The position numbers were made by a program, and so were the translations under genes. Shown here in pieces: positions 9,801-15,121 of a stretch of 16,680 nucleotides of DNA. The DNA comes from Anaerolinea sp. Its GTDB lineage: Bacteria > Chloroflexota > Anaerolineae > Anaerolineales > Anaerolineaceae. The notes beneath the pieces are model-generated. The model did no database searches, was not told the origin of the DNA, and saw only the letters and a list, made by a program, of their open reading frames with translations. The stretch spans positions 1 through 16,680 of the forward strand of contig PNNU01000023.1 of the NCBI GenBank assembly GCA_013824385.1, read 5' to 3'. Position 1 is the stretch's first letter, and the number at the start of each line of letters is the position of its first letter.

Positions 9801-9924
9801 GACGATCGGGTACAACAACCCAGATTCTTGCCAAAGGGCTATCCGTTTGCATGGCCCGTATCCGTTGGATACAGGCTGTTGTCTTTCCTGTTACAGGGGG
9901 AGCAATGATAAGTTCAGTTGTCAT
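6886..9924 (-). CDS. addB: AddB-type Fe-S nuclease / inactivated helicase subunit
   Basis: A 1012-residue partner of AddA. The N-terminus has an NTP-binding loop APPVTGKTT at 8-16 without the usual full glycine pattern. Later helicase motifs are degenerate: GRMVEARGLRFQAVALLG near 555-572 and FYQAITRTDQYLLITR near 610-625. The C-terminal nuclease is clear: H780, D883 in GVIDRVD, D897-Y-K899 in VDYKTGSS and Q917 in LQLPIYA. One cysteine (C748 in GSCPYQFF) precedes and three (C995, C999, C1005) follow the nuclease, the arrangement that binds an iron-sulfur cluster in AddB. The last two spacings are x3 and x5, against x2 and x5 in Bacillus AddB as I remember it. Its ATG overlaps the stop of the 90-residue gene by four bases (ATGA), indicating translational coupling. 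Confidence 0.88.
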   Translation of the reverse strand: MTTELIIAPPVTGKTTACIQRIRAMQTDSPLARIWVVVPDRLQAAAFRRRLAGSGGALGTYVGTFGDLYRSILERSGTYVPVASSPLLHRLVQETVDRAVAQGDLSHFAPLQLLPGFILALRESFAELKRSLVYPEQFSDFSRSGSAAQKDLAVLYSRYQARLRELNWADPEGISWLAVAALEHQSSATNSIHLLVVDGFDSFNGAQYRALKMLSQQVGDLLITFPGKIGSKRPAHRRFTENIERLIRELSPQITTLDLLPYLPPDLRHIESQLFEAETIAIQTTDQPILLEARSPADEAREALRWIKRLVVRKNVPLSSCMIFTPNPTVYHPLLRAYATEYGIPIRFTQDEPLSNSPAITALLNLITLPSRNFSTRYVINVLRSPYFELSINPETADKFEMVSRVAQIVEGRDQWSETWDRLTPSSIHGQSDLDDERILPGLPRGSQASELRLVMDAFFENITPPDHSCTQTEWITWLEDLLDRLGFYERANSERDQAACEAFRETLRALVLSEAVAGERHGDYRQFLMDLQGTLEGIGLREPTLDGKPALLVGRMVEARGLRFQAVALLGFSEGVFPANEHPDPFLDESLRATLGLEQRLQREQAGLFYQAITRTDQYLLITRPYLSDDGEKWEESTFWKSVQRLFDTSVVETVHPDDPQPLTEAASSQELLFSAIRRRSLPQVYEFLNGRWNGLRHAREVLKARRSKLAGGPHEGFVEPIAPALNQRYSPAQIWSASRLEYYGSCPYQFFVRTALGLEPRILPKLGLDPNQLGSMLHKILEETYKNLPDPKDIQAALVSLRTTSEQVFSTAPRVYGFRPSSLWDYEKVQLQDNLEKTVRALGEDSGWTPFAYELVFGIDGVPPLEIDLGDETLRIRGVIDRVDRDTNGQLRVVDYKTGSSHLASSDLKDGHRLQLPIYALAVRDALNLGTPVDGIYWKILGAEAGSLKLAKFKTDSAQGVGAAVEVVCEHLNRIVKGIHSAEFPPHPPRAGCPSYCPTSQWCWRFEPEW

Positions 9925-10193
9925 TGATTTATTCCTAAAGAAACTGTTTCACTTGATTGGCTTGCATCTTTGAGTTGGCGAGATACCGCTAACAGCAATT
10001 CACTGGCAATTGCTAGTGCTTCTTGTTGTGATAAATTTACAGCAACTTTCACGGAAGGCTGCAAGATATCCTCTTCCGTGGGAGTAGAGCGTCGAATTTG
10101 TAGCAGGATGACTTCATCATTGCTATAAGTGTGTATAGCCCCACCATTTTTCAGGGTAAATGTTTGTGCTCGCATGTTTTTGGGTGTGGTCAT
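9921..10193 (-). CDS. Small unknown protein leading the addBA operon
   Basis: A 90-residue protein I do not recognise. It has no signal peptide, membrane segment or cysteine. Residues about 10-33 look like short beta strands (TFTLKNGGAIHTYSNDEVIL), and 52-78 like one amphipathic helix (LSQQEALAIASELLLAVSRQL). It is translated: GGGGG lies six to seven bases before ATG 10193, and its stop overlaps the addB start as ATGA. Being first in the operon and stoichiometrically coupled to AddB, it may be an accessory or regulatory factor for the nuclease complex, but nothing in the sequence shows a function. Confidence 0.72.
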   Translation of the reverse strand: MTTPKNMRAQTFTLKNGGAIHTYSNDEVILLQIRRSTPTEEDILQPSVKVAVNLSQQEALAIASELLLAVSRQLKDASQSSETVSLGINQ

Positions 10194-10237
10194 TAGTTCC
10201 CCCTTTTATTAAAAGCGGTGGATGAATATTTATATTA

Positions 10238-10280
10238 ATTGTAAGGTCAAATAGTGCATACAGTGTGCACTATTGGTGAT
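10238..10280 (-). promoter_or_regulatory. Putative promoter of the addBA operon
   Basis: Minus-strand TACAAT (10238-10243) matches the -10 consensus at five of six positions. The hexamer 17 bases upstream is ACACTG, inside the palindrome and identical to that of the WYL promoter. A TTGACC also lies on the minus strand just after the palindrome, but 16-17 bases further on gives only poor -10 boxes. The remaining intergenic DNA between 10194 and 10434 holds AT-rich sequence; I see no gene and no convincing terminator for the CBASS operon in it. Confidence 0.48.
10253..10271. promoter_or_regulatory. Second copy of the palindromic operator, upstream of the addBA operon
   Basis: AGTGCATACAGTGTGCACT differs from the site at 3505-3523 at one position of 19. 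Here the symmetry extends outward to 12-base arms (10250-10274) with one mismatch. The shared block on the plus strand, ACAGTGTGCACTATTG, is identical in both sites. It lies 60 bases before the start codon of the 90-residue gene. A -10-like hexamer TACAAT (minus strand, 10238-10243) begins 19 bases from the centre, exactly as at the other site. Confidence 0.78.
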
Positions 10281-10434
10281 CTCTTCTTTTTTCGCCATCA
10301 GTTTTATCGTAGGCCGTCCTTGATTAAAAAAATTTAGGAGATATTCAAAAATTACTTTTATGACGAATCCCTTAACTGAAAAATACTAAGCAGCTATGAT
10401 TTCTCCGAATATAGCTATCCGAAGGTTCTTAGAA

Positions 10435-11091
10435 TTATTTGTTCTTTTTCAACCCCTCCAAAATTGCTTGATAATCTTCAAAGTAATTCATCGTTGGTTG
10501 CAAAGGTATTAGTTTTTTAAACAAGTTCCCATGACAATCCCGAATTCGTTTTCTGCTTCCACACGGACATCTTGAATGAGCCTTATATTTATCTTGAGCC
10601 AATGTCTTTAATAGTCGAAGGATTGTTCGTTCATCATTGATATCAAATAAATCTTTGTAATACTCCAAGACGCCTAACCAACCATGCGATAATTCACCAA
10701 ATGGCAGAAATCCATACGTACATTTGTAACTGTATGAATATAGGTAAGGAATCACACAGTTTTCAATAAACCCAAGCAGTGTTGGTTGTTTTGCAAACTT
10801 AAGTTTTATGGCAAGAGAGGCTCCAAGGCATAATGAATCATCTCGATATTTATGGAAATCTCTGGAAATTTTGTTGCCTTTTTCCCGAACAGTTGGCAAA
10901 GAATCGGGATAAGTGTCTGGAATAATTACTTCGATTATGTATTCATCATCTATCCGTTGGTATTGAAAATTAGCGGAAAAAATCAGCTTTCCGCTAATCC
11001 TGTTTTCTCCACCTAAATAATCAAGTCGAAGTTCTGGATAACTTTCTATCAATTCCCAATATTGATTATCGATGATGCATAAATCTACCAT
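10435..11091 (-). CDS. E2-like CBASS protein with C-terminal SEC-C zinc motif
   Basis: A 218-residue protein. I start it at ATG 11091, one base after the CD-NTase stop and with GGGGG eight bases upstream; a longer frame to 11232 only overlaps the CD-NTase gene. Residues 1-115 look like an E2 (ubiquitin-conjugating) fold: strands GKLIFSANF and YIIEVIIPDTYPDSLP, the usual strand then P..YP..P turn, then DSLCLG with C88 as the probable catalytic cysteine. A conserved-looking FGELSHGWLGVLEYY follows at 131-145. The C-terminus carries CPCGSRKRIRDCHG (C175, C177, C186, H187), a SEC-C zinc-binding motif. No E1 or JAB protease gene is present, as in short type II CBASS, where an E2 alone is thought to conjugate or prime the CD-NTase. 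The SEC-C tail may bind a partner or nucleic acid; that is inference. Confidence 0.78.
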   Translation of the reverse strand: MVDLCIIDNQYWELIESYPELRLDYLGGENRISGKLIFSANFQYQRIDDEYIIEVIIPDTYPDSLPTVREKGNKISRDFHKYRDDSLCLGASLAIKLKFAKQPTLLGFIENCVIPYLYSYSYKCTYGFLPFGELSHGWLGVLEYYKDLFDINDERTILRLLKTLAQDKYKAHSRCPCGSRKRIRDCHGNLFKKLIPLQPTMNYFEDYQAILEGLKKNK

Positions 11092-11092
11092 C

Positions 11093-12277
11093 CTAAAACC
11101 CCCAAGGTTTATTGGGTCTTGTAATATTAACAACAGGTGGTGCTTTTTGAAGAGTAGGAATACTATTGAAAGATCGGGACTGTGCAGCTTCCTCAAACTT
11201 TGTAATCGTGGACCTGGAAATTCTCTCACCAAATATTGGAACTAATATCTTCCCCGCAGAATCAGAATCGTAGCACGAAAGGATTTTATTGAAATCCGAC
11301 TTTACTTTTCGAAGCCAGTCCTTGAAATTTGGTTCACGACCCGGATGATCTGCCCACCTATCTGCAAAATTCTCAGAAGGGTCCACAGGGTTCGGGACCC
11401 AAGAAACGCCATTTCGCTCTGTAATGAAAGATGGCATTCTATCAATGATATTGATCATTGCGTCAACCAAATCTGCTTCGTTCTGGTACGCATACGCAGC
11501 CAGGGTAGTTATTAGTATTGATGCTGGCCTATTTTCCTGATCATTTTCAAAAACAATATCTCGATGCCTTTTAAGAAGTTGGACACAACGTTGCAAAGGT
11601 GTTTTTATCAGATAATTGGGAACCTTTTCAATTTCAGCCTTATATGCTTCCCCAAAAATATGTTTGCGTAATTCATTGTATTGAATTAACATTCGGCTCT
11701 GGAACCAGGCAGCAAACCCTTTTGGATTGCACCTGGGCCAATCCATAGAGATCATACTGTAGTTCGCTTTGGTATTATCGGTGACATCAATGCTGGTACC
11801 TGCAAAATTGGATGGAACCCCTTGTTTTTGAAGAACGCCGGAAAAATATTCATCTGGTATTGCAGGAAGAATATCCATGTGAAATTGGGCATTATCCGCG
11901 TATTTTAAGGTCCAACACCTTCTGCCTTCCTCATCCAACATACGCAGATACACATCATTTGCTTTTAACCGATCACCAACAAGGTGCTTGAGTTTTTTGG
12001 GGGTAATTTGATCTTTTGAAACCACGAGCCGAAAAACTAAATCAATATCATATTCATCTTTATCGCTTATTGGCTTTATGACGGTGCCTAAAAGGAAAGA
12101 TCCCTGTGGATAAATTTCGGGCGAAAATATAGCAAGTGGAGAATTTCCTTCTCCCAACCACGATCCTACAGCTCGATACTTCTTCTCAGCATCCTCGAAC
12201 AGACTATTCGAAATGTCCAGAGATTGTGCTATCTCGTCTAATAAGTAGCCGATATCAGTCCTTTGAATTCTAACCAT
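11093..12277 (-). CDS. CD-NTase (cGAS/DncV-like cyclic oligonucleotide synthase) of CBASS
   Basis: A 394-residue nucleotidyltransferase. The pol-beta-type core is intact: PQGSFLLGTVI at 57-67 supplies the G59-S60 motif, DEYDIDLV at 74-81 supplies metal-binding D77 and D79, and FHMDILPA at 132-139 supplies the third aspartate D135. The helical C-terminal half includes TPLQRCVQLLKRHRD, typical of CD-NTases. On phage infection such enzymes make a cyclic di- or trinucleotide from NTPs that activates the effector. I cannot assign the clade or product by eye. Its ATG overlaps the end of the effector gene by eight bases, with GGAG about nine bases upstream, and the E2 gene follows after one base, so all three are one transcript. 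Confidence 0.92.
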   Translation of the reverse strand: MVRIQRTDIGYLLDEIAQSLDISNSLFEDAEKKYRAVGSWLGEGNSPLAIFSPEIYPQGSFLLGTVIKPISDKDEYDIDLVFRLVVSKDQITPKKLKHLVGDRLKANDVYLRMLDEEGRRCWTLKYADNAQFHMDILPAIPDEYFSGVLQKQGVPSNFAGTSIDVTDNTKANYSMISMDWPRCNPKGFAAWFQSRMLIQYNELRKHIFGEAYKAEIEKVPNYLIKTPLQRCVQLLKRHRDIVFENDQENRPASILITTLAAYAYQNEADLVDAMINIIDRMPSFITERNGVSWVPNPVDPSENFADRWADHPGREPNFKDWLRKVKSDFNKILSCYDSDSAGKILVPIFGERISRSTITKFEEAAQSRSFNSIPTLQKAPPVVNITRPNKPWGF

Positions 12278-13412
12278 TTTTAATATCTCCTATCACTATG
12301 GTCTGAGCAAATCCACCTATTTTGTTGTTTTGATCATAAACAACGAACGGAAGATCCGCTTTGGGTTGCCGAACTCTGCCGATTTCTACAGCAATCGACA
12401 TTGGCACAGCCGGAAATATATGAATTACGGCTTCTTCGCCGTGTTTAGCCTTGATTTGGTTTAATAACTGCCGGAATTCCTGCCGAAATAGTTGTGACTG
12501 CGTCTTACTTTTCAAAAAATCGTTGTTTGGGTTGACAATTGTCATTCGCCATTCGGAATAAGCTTGACTGCCTAAAGTTGCTTTTATCCGACAACTATCA
12601 ATCGTTGCACTTAACGATAAGTTGAGAGCGACCAGTGGATATGCGGTGTTTGGTTCATAAACACAGTAATCGAATCTCTCTGGGCCAGGCTGCCACTCCC
12701 AATTATTAGGCTCACGGTGTAATTGGTAGACTTCTGCTGGATACAGATCTGAGAGTAGAGAACCTAATTTAATTAATAAGGGTTGGGGAGCAAAAGCAAA
12801 TACAGAGTAGTGATTTCTCTCACCATCATGACAAAGTAGAGGTGTTACTTTTTGTGCAAACTGACGCTCAAGATTTTTATTTTCCATCCACCAAAAGTCT
12901 TCTTCATTATCTTCAAATGCGCCATTACTCAATCCCAACTCGATCGGTAGCCGGCTAGCAGGATACCATTCAGGAGACATAGCTAACCAGGTATCGCGAA
13001 AATTTATTTTTGGCTGAAAGTCACCAATGCGACCTTTATATATCAATACATTACTGGTTTTATCTGGTTTTAATTCTGTTAGTATCTCTATTCGTTCTTC
13101 ATGGGCTTGTTTCATTTGGCGCAACACATCCTCAGAGTAAGTTTCGGATATTTCATCGATCATCCGATGGTGTTTGCGACACATAAGCATCAAATTGGAG
13201 ATATCATTGCAATATACTTGGGAAAAAACTGGATGTCCACGAGGGCCATTAGGGCGGTCTCCGATTATATGGGCTACTTCAGCAAAATTCATTTCCAATT
13301 GCGTTAAACTATCTCGCCACAACGGTTCATTACAACTATCGAACTCACAGCGACCGGCTGATTTTGCCCAAAGTAAAACTCTTACTTTTTCAGGAACATC
13401 AGATATTGACAT
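12270..13412 (-). CDS. cap5: HNH-SAVED effector nuclease of CBASS (Cap5 type)
   Basis: A 380-residue effector. I start it at ATG 13412, which has GGAGAAG seven bases upstream; ATG 13448 in the same frame would add 12 residues but has no ribosome site. The N-terminal HNH domain shows C22, C27, H48 in EVAHIIG, N73 in SNLMLMC and C78-x-x-H81-H82 in CRKHHRMID. The C-terminal SAVED domain spans about 195-380, with FAFAPQPLLIKLG at 205-217, HIFPAVPMSIAVEIGR at 331-346 and PFVVYD at 355-360. SAVED domains bind the cyclic oligonucleotide, which makes Cap5 assemble and degrade double-stranded DNA, killing the infected cell. It is the first gene of the CBASS operon, about 70 bases downstream of a consensus promoter. 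Confidence 0.92.
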   Translation of the reverse strand: MSISDVPEKVRVLLWAKSAGRCEFDSCNEPLWRDSLTQLEMNFAEVAHIIGDRPNGPRGHPVFSQVYCNDISNLMLMCRKHHRMIDEISETYSEDVLRQMKQAHEERIEILTELKPDKTSNVLIYKGRIGDFQPKINFRDTWLAMSPEWYPASRLPIELGLSNGAFEDNEEDFWWMENKNLERQFAQKVTPLLCHDGERNHYSVFAFAPQPLLIKLGSLLSDLYPAEVYQLHREPNNWEWQPGPERFDYCVYEPNTAYPLVALNLSLSATIDSCRIKATLGSQAYSEWRMTIVNPNNDFLKSKTQSQLFRQEFRQLLNQIKAKHGEEAVIHIFPAVPMSIAVEIGRVRQPKADLPFVVYDQNNKIGGFAQTIVIGDIKNG

Positions 13413-13471
13413 ATAAATTCTTCTCCAATTTACCCATTTTCTCCCCATCGTCTAAGAAGAAAACATAAAGT

Positions 13472-13492
13472 ATTTACGTTCACAGCGTAAAT
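13472..13492. promoter_or_regulatory. Inverted repeat over the CBASS transcription start
   Basis: Two exact 7-base arms, ATTTACG (13472-13478) and CGTAAAT (13486-13492), flank a 7-base spacer. The repeat overlaps the end of the minus-strand -10 box (13491-13496) and the expected start near 13484. It would be a well-placed repressor site for CBASS alone. CGTA-type half sites recur inside the larger repeat at 13508-13556 (positions 13522 and 13539), hinting at one binding specificity. Confidence 0.5.
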
Positions 13493-13519
13493 TATACATA
13501 CCGCAATTATTCCTGTCAA
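13491..13519 (-). promoter_or_regulatory. Consensus sigma-70 promoter of the CBASS operon
   Basis: On the minus strand TTGACA (13514-13519) and TATAAT (13491-13496) are both perfect consensus hexamers separated by exactly 17 bases. Transcription would start near 13484, giving a leader of about 70 bases to the cap5 start. A promoter this strong in front of a suicide system implies tight repression. Confidence 0.85.
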
Positions 13520-13556
13520 GGCGTATATTCATCACAATTACGCCTTGACAGGAATA
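13508..13556. repeat. 18-bp perfect inverted repeat containing two divergent -35 boxes
   Basis: Left arm 13508-13525 (TATTCCTGTCAAGGCGTA) and right arm 13539-13556 are exact reverse complements around a 13-base centre. Each arm contains TTGACA, used as the -35 box of the CBASS promoter (minus) and the capH promoter (plus). The repeat sits midway between divergent cap5 and capH. It is most likely the operator of the XRE repressor; cruciform formation is also possible but not needed. Confidence 0.85.
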
Positions 13557-13573
13557 TTAAAAATGGGTATATA
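13545..13573 (+). promoter_or_regulatory. Sigma-70 promoter of capH-capP
   Basis: TTGACA (13545-13550) and TATATA (13568-13573) are separated by 17 bases. Transcription would start near 13580, with a leader of about 29 bases. The -10 is slightly weaker than that of the divergent CBASS promoter, whose -35 lies in the opposite arm of the same inverted repeat. Confidence 0.8.
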
Positions 13574-13608
13574 TAGATATATGGGGAGGATTCTGTCTGG
13601 AGGAAATT

Positions 13609-13998
13609 ATGGAACTGGGTGAAAAACTCAAAGGAATTCGCAAAAACTTAAGGGATTATACATTGCAGAAAGTGTTTGAAGAAACAGGCATATCAGTATC
13701 TTTTCTATCAGATATGGAGCGCGGGAAAACAAAACCTTCGCTCGAGACTCTTCAAAAACTAGCAAATTTTTATCAGGTTAATTTAAGTGATCTTCTTGAG
13801 GATAGTCAAGATAATAAAATGGAAAACAGGGACCTGTATCCACCAGGTCTAAGGGAACTGATGACCGAAGACCCGAATTTGGATCCTGAGGTCGTAGAAG
13901 TGATGCTTACAATGGAAAGAAGGGCAAAAAGAAAACCAGAAACTAAAGATCAATGGCGGGAGTATTATTATTCTCTTAAATTCATGATGGGGCGATAA
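13609..13998 (+). CDS. capH: XRE-family repressor, CapH-like
   Basis: A 129-residue DNA-binding protein. Residues about 5-63 are a classic XRE helix-turn-helix: LGEKLKGIRKNLRDYTLQKVFEETG is split by the recognition region SVSFLSDMERGKTKPS at 29-44, then LETLQKLANFYQVNLSDLLE. The C-terminal half (70-129) is charged and helical (PEVVEVMLTMERRAKRKPE) and would hold dimerisation and cleavage regions. Start ATG has GGAGG six bases upstream. It diverges from the CBASS operon and is followed after three bases by an ImmA/IrrE-type peptidase. This is the arrangement of the CapH/CapP module, in which CapH represses CBASS until cut by CapP. The family and context are seen; the specific CapH identity is inferred from them. 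Confidence 0.85.
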   Translation: MELGEKLKGIRKNLRDYTLQKVFEETGISVSFLSDMERGKTKPSLETLQKLANFYQVNLSDLLEDSQDNKMENRDLYPPGLRELMTEDPNLDPEVVEVMLTMERRAKRKPETKDQWREYYYSLKFMMGR

Positions 13999-14001
13999 GG
14001 A

Positions 14002-14889
14002 ATGGGGGTTAATTCATTTCGGGATGCCAAATATCGCCTTGTGGAACAAATCAGAACGATCAAGGCTCAATGCAATGGTCTGAATCCACCTTCGTATCAA
14101 GGGGTTAACGATTCTTATGCAGAATATCTAGGGATTAAAGTTGAAGAAAAAAAGTTGGATTTTGATTATGGTGGGTATATTCCTGCCAATCCCCCCTCAC
14201 GACCCCAACCAATTATTTGGATTGATCCGGATGGGGCTGATTCTGAACATCAAAATTTTACATATTTCCATGAGATCACTCATCATATAATCCGAGAGGA
14301 TAATGACCTTTACTCTTTTCTTAACCAAATTGCAGATCGAAATGAAGATTTGAGTGCTTTAGAAGATCGTTTTGCCAACATCGGAGCCGCGGAGTTTATA
14401 ATCCCATCAGATTTTATTTCAACGGTAATATCTGAGAAAGGATTTAGTATTTCTTTGCTACCTGAGTTGGATCATCAATTTCCAGCATCAAAACCCGCAA
14501 TTGCCATCCAATTAGCTCAATGTTCATCACACAAGTGTTTTGTGGTTGTATGCAATTATGGAATTCGCCCAAATTCACAAGCGCCTCAAGCAGCTCTCTT
14601 ACCTCATCAGCCAAACCAATTACCACATTTATTTGTCCAATATTCAACCAAATCACCGAGCCAAGAAAAATATACCATTGCTAAATTCACAACGATACCA
14701 GTTAATCATCTTCTTTACAAAGTTTTTGAAACACGCCAAAGTTCAAAAGGGAAGGACAGAATTCCATTTCGGAGTGGAACAGAATGGTTGGTTGATTGTG
14801 ACGCAATCTATTTTAAAGGCCGAGTTTACGCCGCATTCAATGTGACGCAACCTCCTCCATCATCTACCCTCCAACCCTCTCTTTTTTGA
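14002..14889 (+). CDS. capP: ImmA/IrrE-family metallopeptidase, CapP-like
   Basis: A 295-residue zinc protease. The HExxH motif is FHEITHH, with H90, E91 and H94; a downstream acidic residue in EDRFANIGAAEFIIPSDF (E121 or E131) is the likely third ligand, as in ImmA/IrrE proteins. Residues 165-295 form a second domain (CFVVVCNYGIR near 179-189; WLVDCDAIYFKGRVYAAFNV near 263-282) that could sense a ligand such as DNA. Known CapP is activated by single-stranded DNA and cleaves CapH, inducing CBASS after DNA damage. It follows capH by three bases, with GGGG about nine bases before the ATG, so they are co-transcribed. It could be a more general IrrE-like stress protease, but its position opposite CBASS supports CapP. 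Confidence 0.83.
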   Translation: MGVNSFRDAKYRLVEQIRTIKAQCNGLNPPSYQGVNDSYAEYLGIKVEEKKLDFDYGGYIPANPPSRPQPIIWIDPDGADSEHQNFTYFHEITHHIIREDNDLYSFLNQIADRNEDLSALEDRFANIGAAEFIIPSDFISTVISEKGFSISLLPELDHQFPASKPAIAIQLAQCSSHKCFVVVCNYGIRPNSQAPQAALLPHQPNQLPHLFVQYSTKSPSQEKYTIAKFTTIPVNHLLYKVFETRQSSKGKDRIPFRSGTEWLVDCDAIYFKGRVYAAFNVTQPPPSSTLQPSLF

Positions 14890-15014
14890 TTTCATAGATC
14901 TAATTCTGGCTACAAATTCCAGGGTGGATCAAATCGGGAGTATTTGAATTTTGAAAAAATCATCATACTTTCAACCAAATAGCGATACAACAAAAATGTT
15001 TTCCGAAGAAACAC

Positions 15015-15042
15015 TTGTAAATATGATTGATTCGGGTATAAT
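15015..15042 (+). promoter_or_regulatory. Promoter of the small RNA before the Abi gene
   Basis: TTGTAA (15015-15020) and a perfect TATAAT (15037-15042) are separated by 16 bases, giving a start near 15049, only a few bases before a terminator-like hairpin. Upstream, 14890-15014 is AT-rich and I see no gene in it. Confidence 0.7.
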
Positions 15043-15048
15043 AAGTTT

Positions 15049-15103
15049 AACAGTACCCACCACGCCTCTGCTTAGCATGCGCACCGAGGTGGGTCATTTT
15101 TTT
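15049..15103 (+). ncRNA. Short terminated RNA upstream of the Abi_2 gene (candidate AbiF RNA)
   Basis: The predicted transcript is about 55 bases. A 7-bp stem pairs ACCCACC (15055-15061) with GGTGGGT (15088-15094), enclosing 26 bases that can form a small inner stem (CGC 15063-15065 with GCG 15079-15081; TGC/GCA around TTA at 15072-15074). It is followed by a run of seven T at 15097-15103, so it ends like a rho-independent terminator. It has its own promoter, contains no usable reading frame and sits 18 bases before the Abi start. A structured RNA family has been described upstream of Abi_2/AbiF genes, where it probably restrains the toxin. Membership here rests on position and layout, not on an alignment. 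The alternative is a plain attenuator. Confidence 0.6.
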
Positions 15104-15121
15104 AATAAGTAGATAATTGCC

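Noticed and set aside
10320..10434. Terminator for the CBASS operon
   Set aside because: T runs are present on the minus strand (around 10326-10334), but I found no stable GC stem before them.
11093..11232. Extended start for the E2-like gene, adding 47 residues
   Set aside because: The extension lies wholly inside the CD-NTase gene. ATG 11091 follows the CD-NTase stop by one base and has a GGGGG ribosome site, so it is the better start.
13508..13556. Inverted repeat as insertion-sequence ends or a CRISPR repeat
   Set aside because: Only one pair with a 13-base centre, no transposase or array, and both arms are fully explained as -35 regions and operator.
14929..14947. Hairpin TCAAAT-N7-ATTTGA after capP as a terminator
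   Set aside because: Only six AT-rich pairs, and the following sequence ATTTTGAAAAAA is not a real T tract. It is too weak to call.
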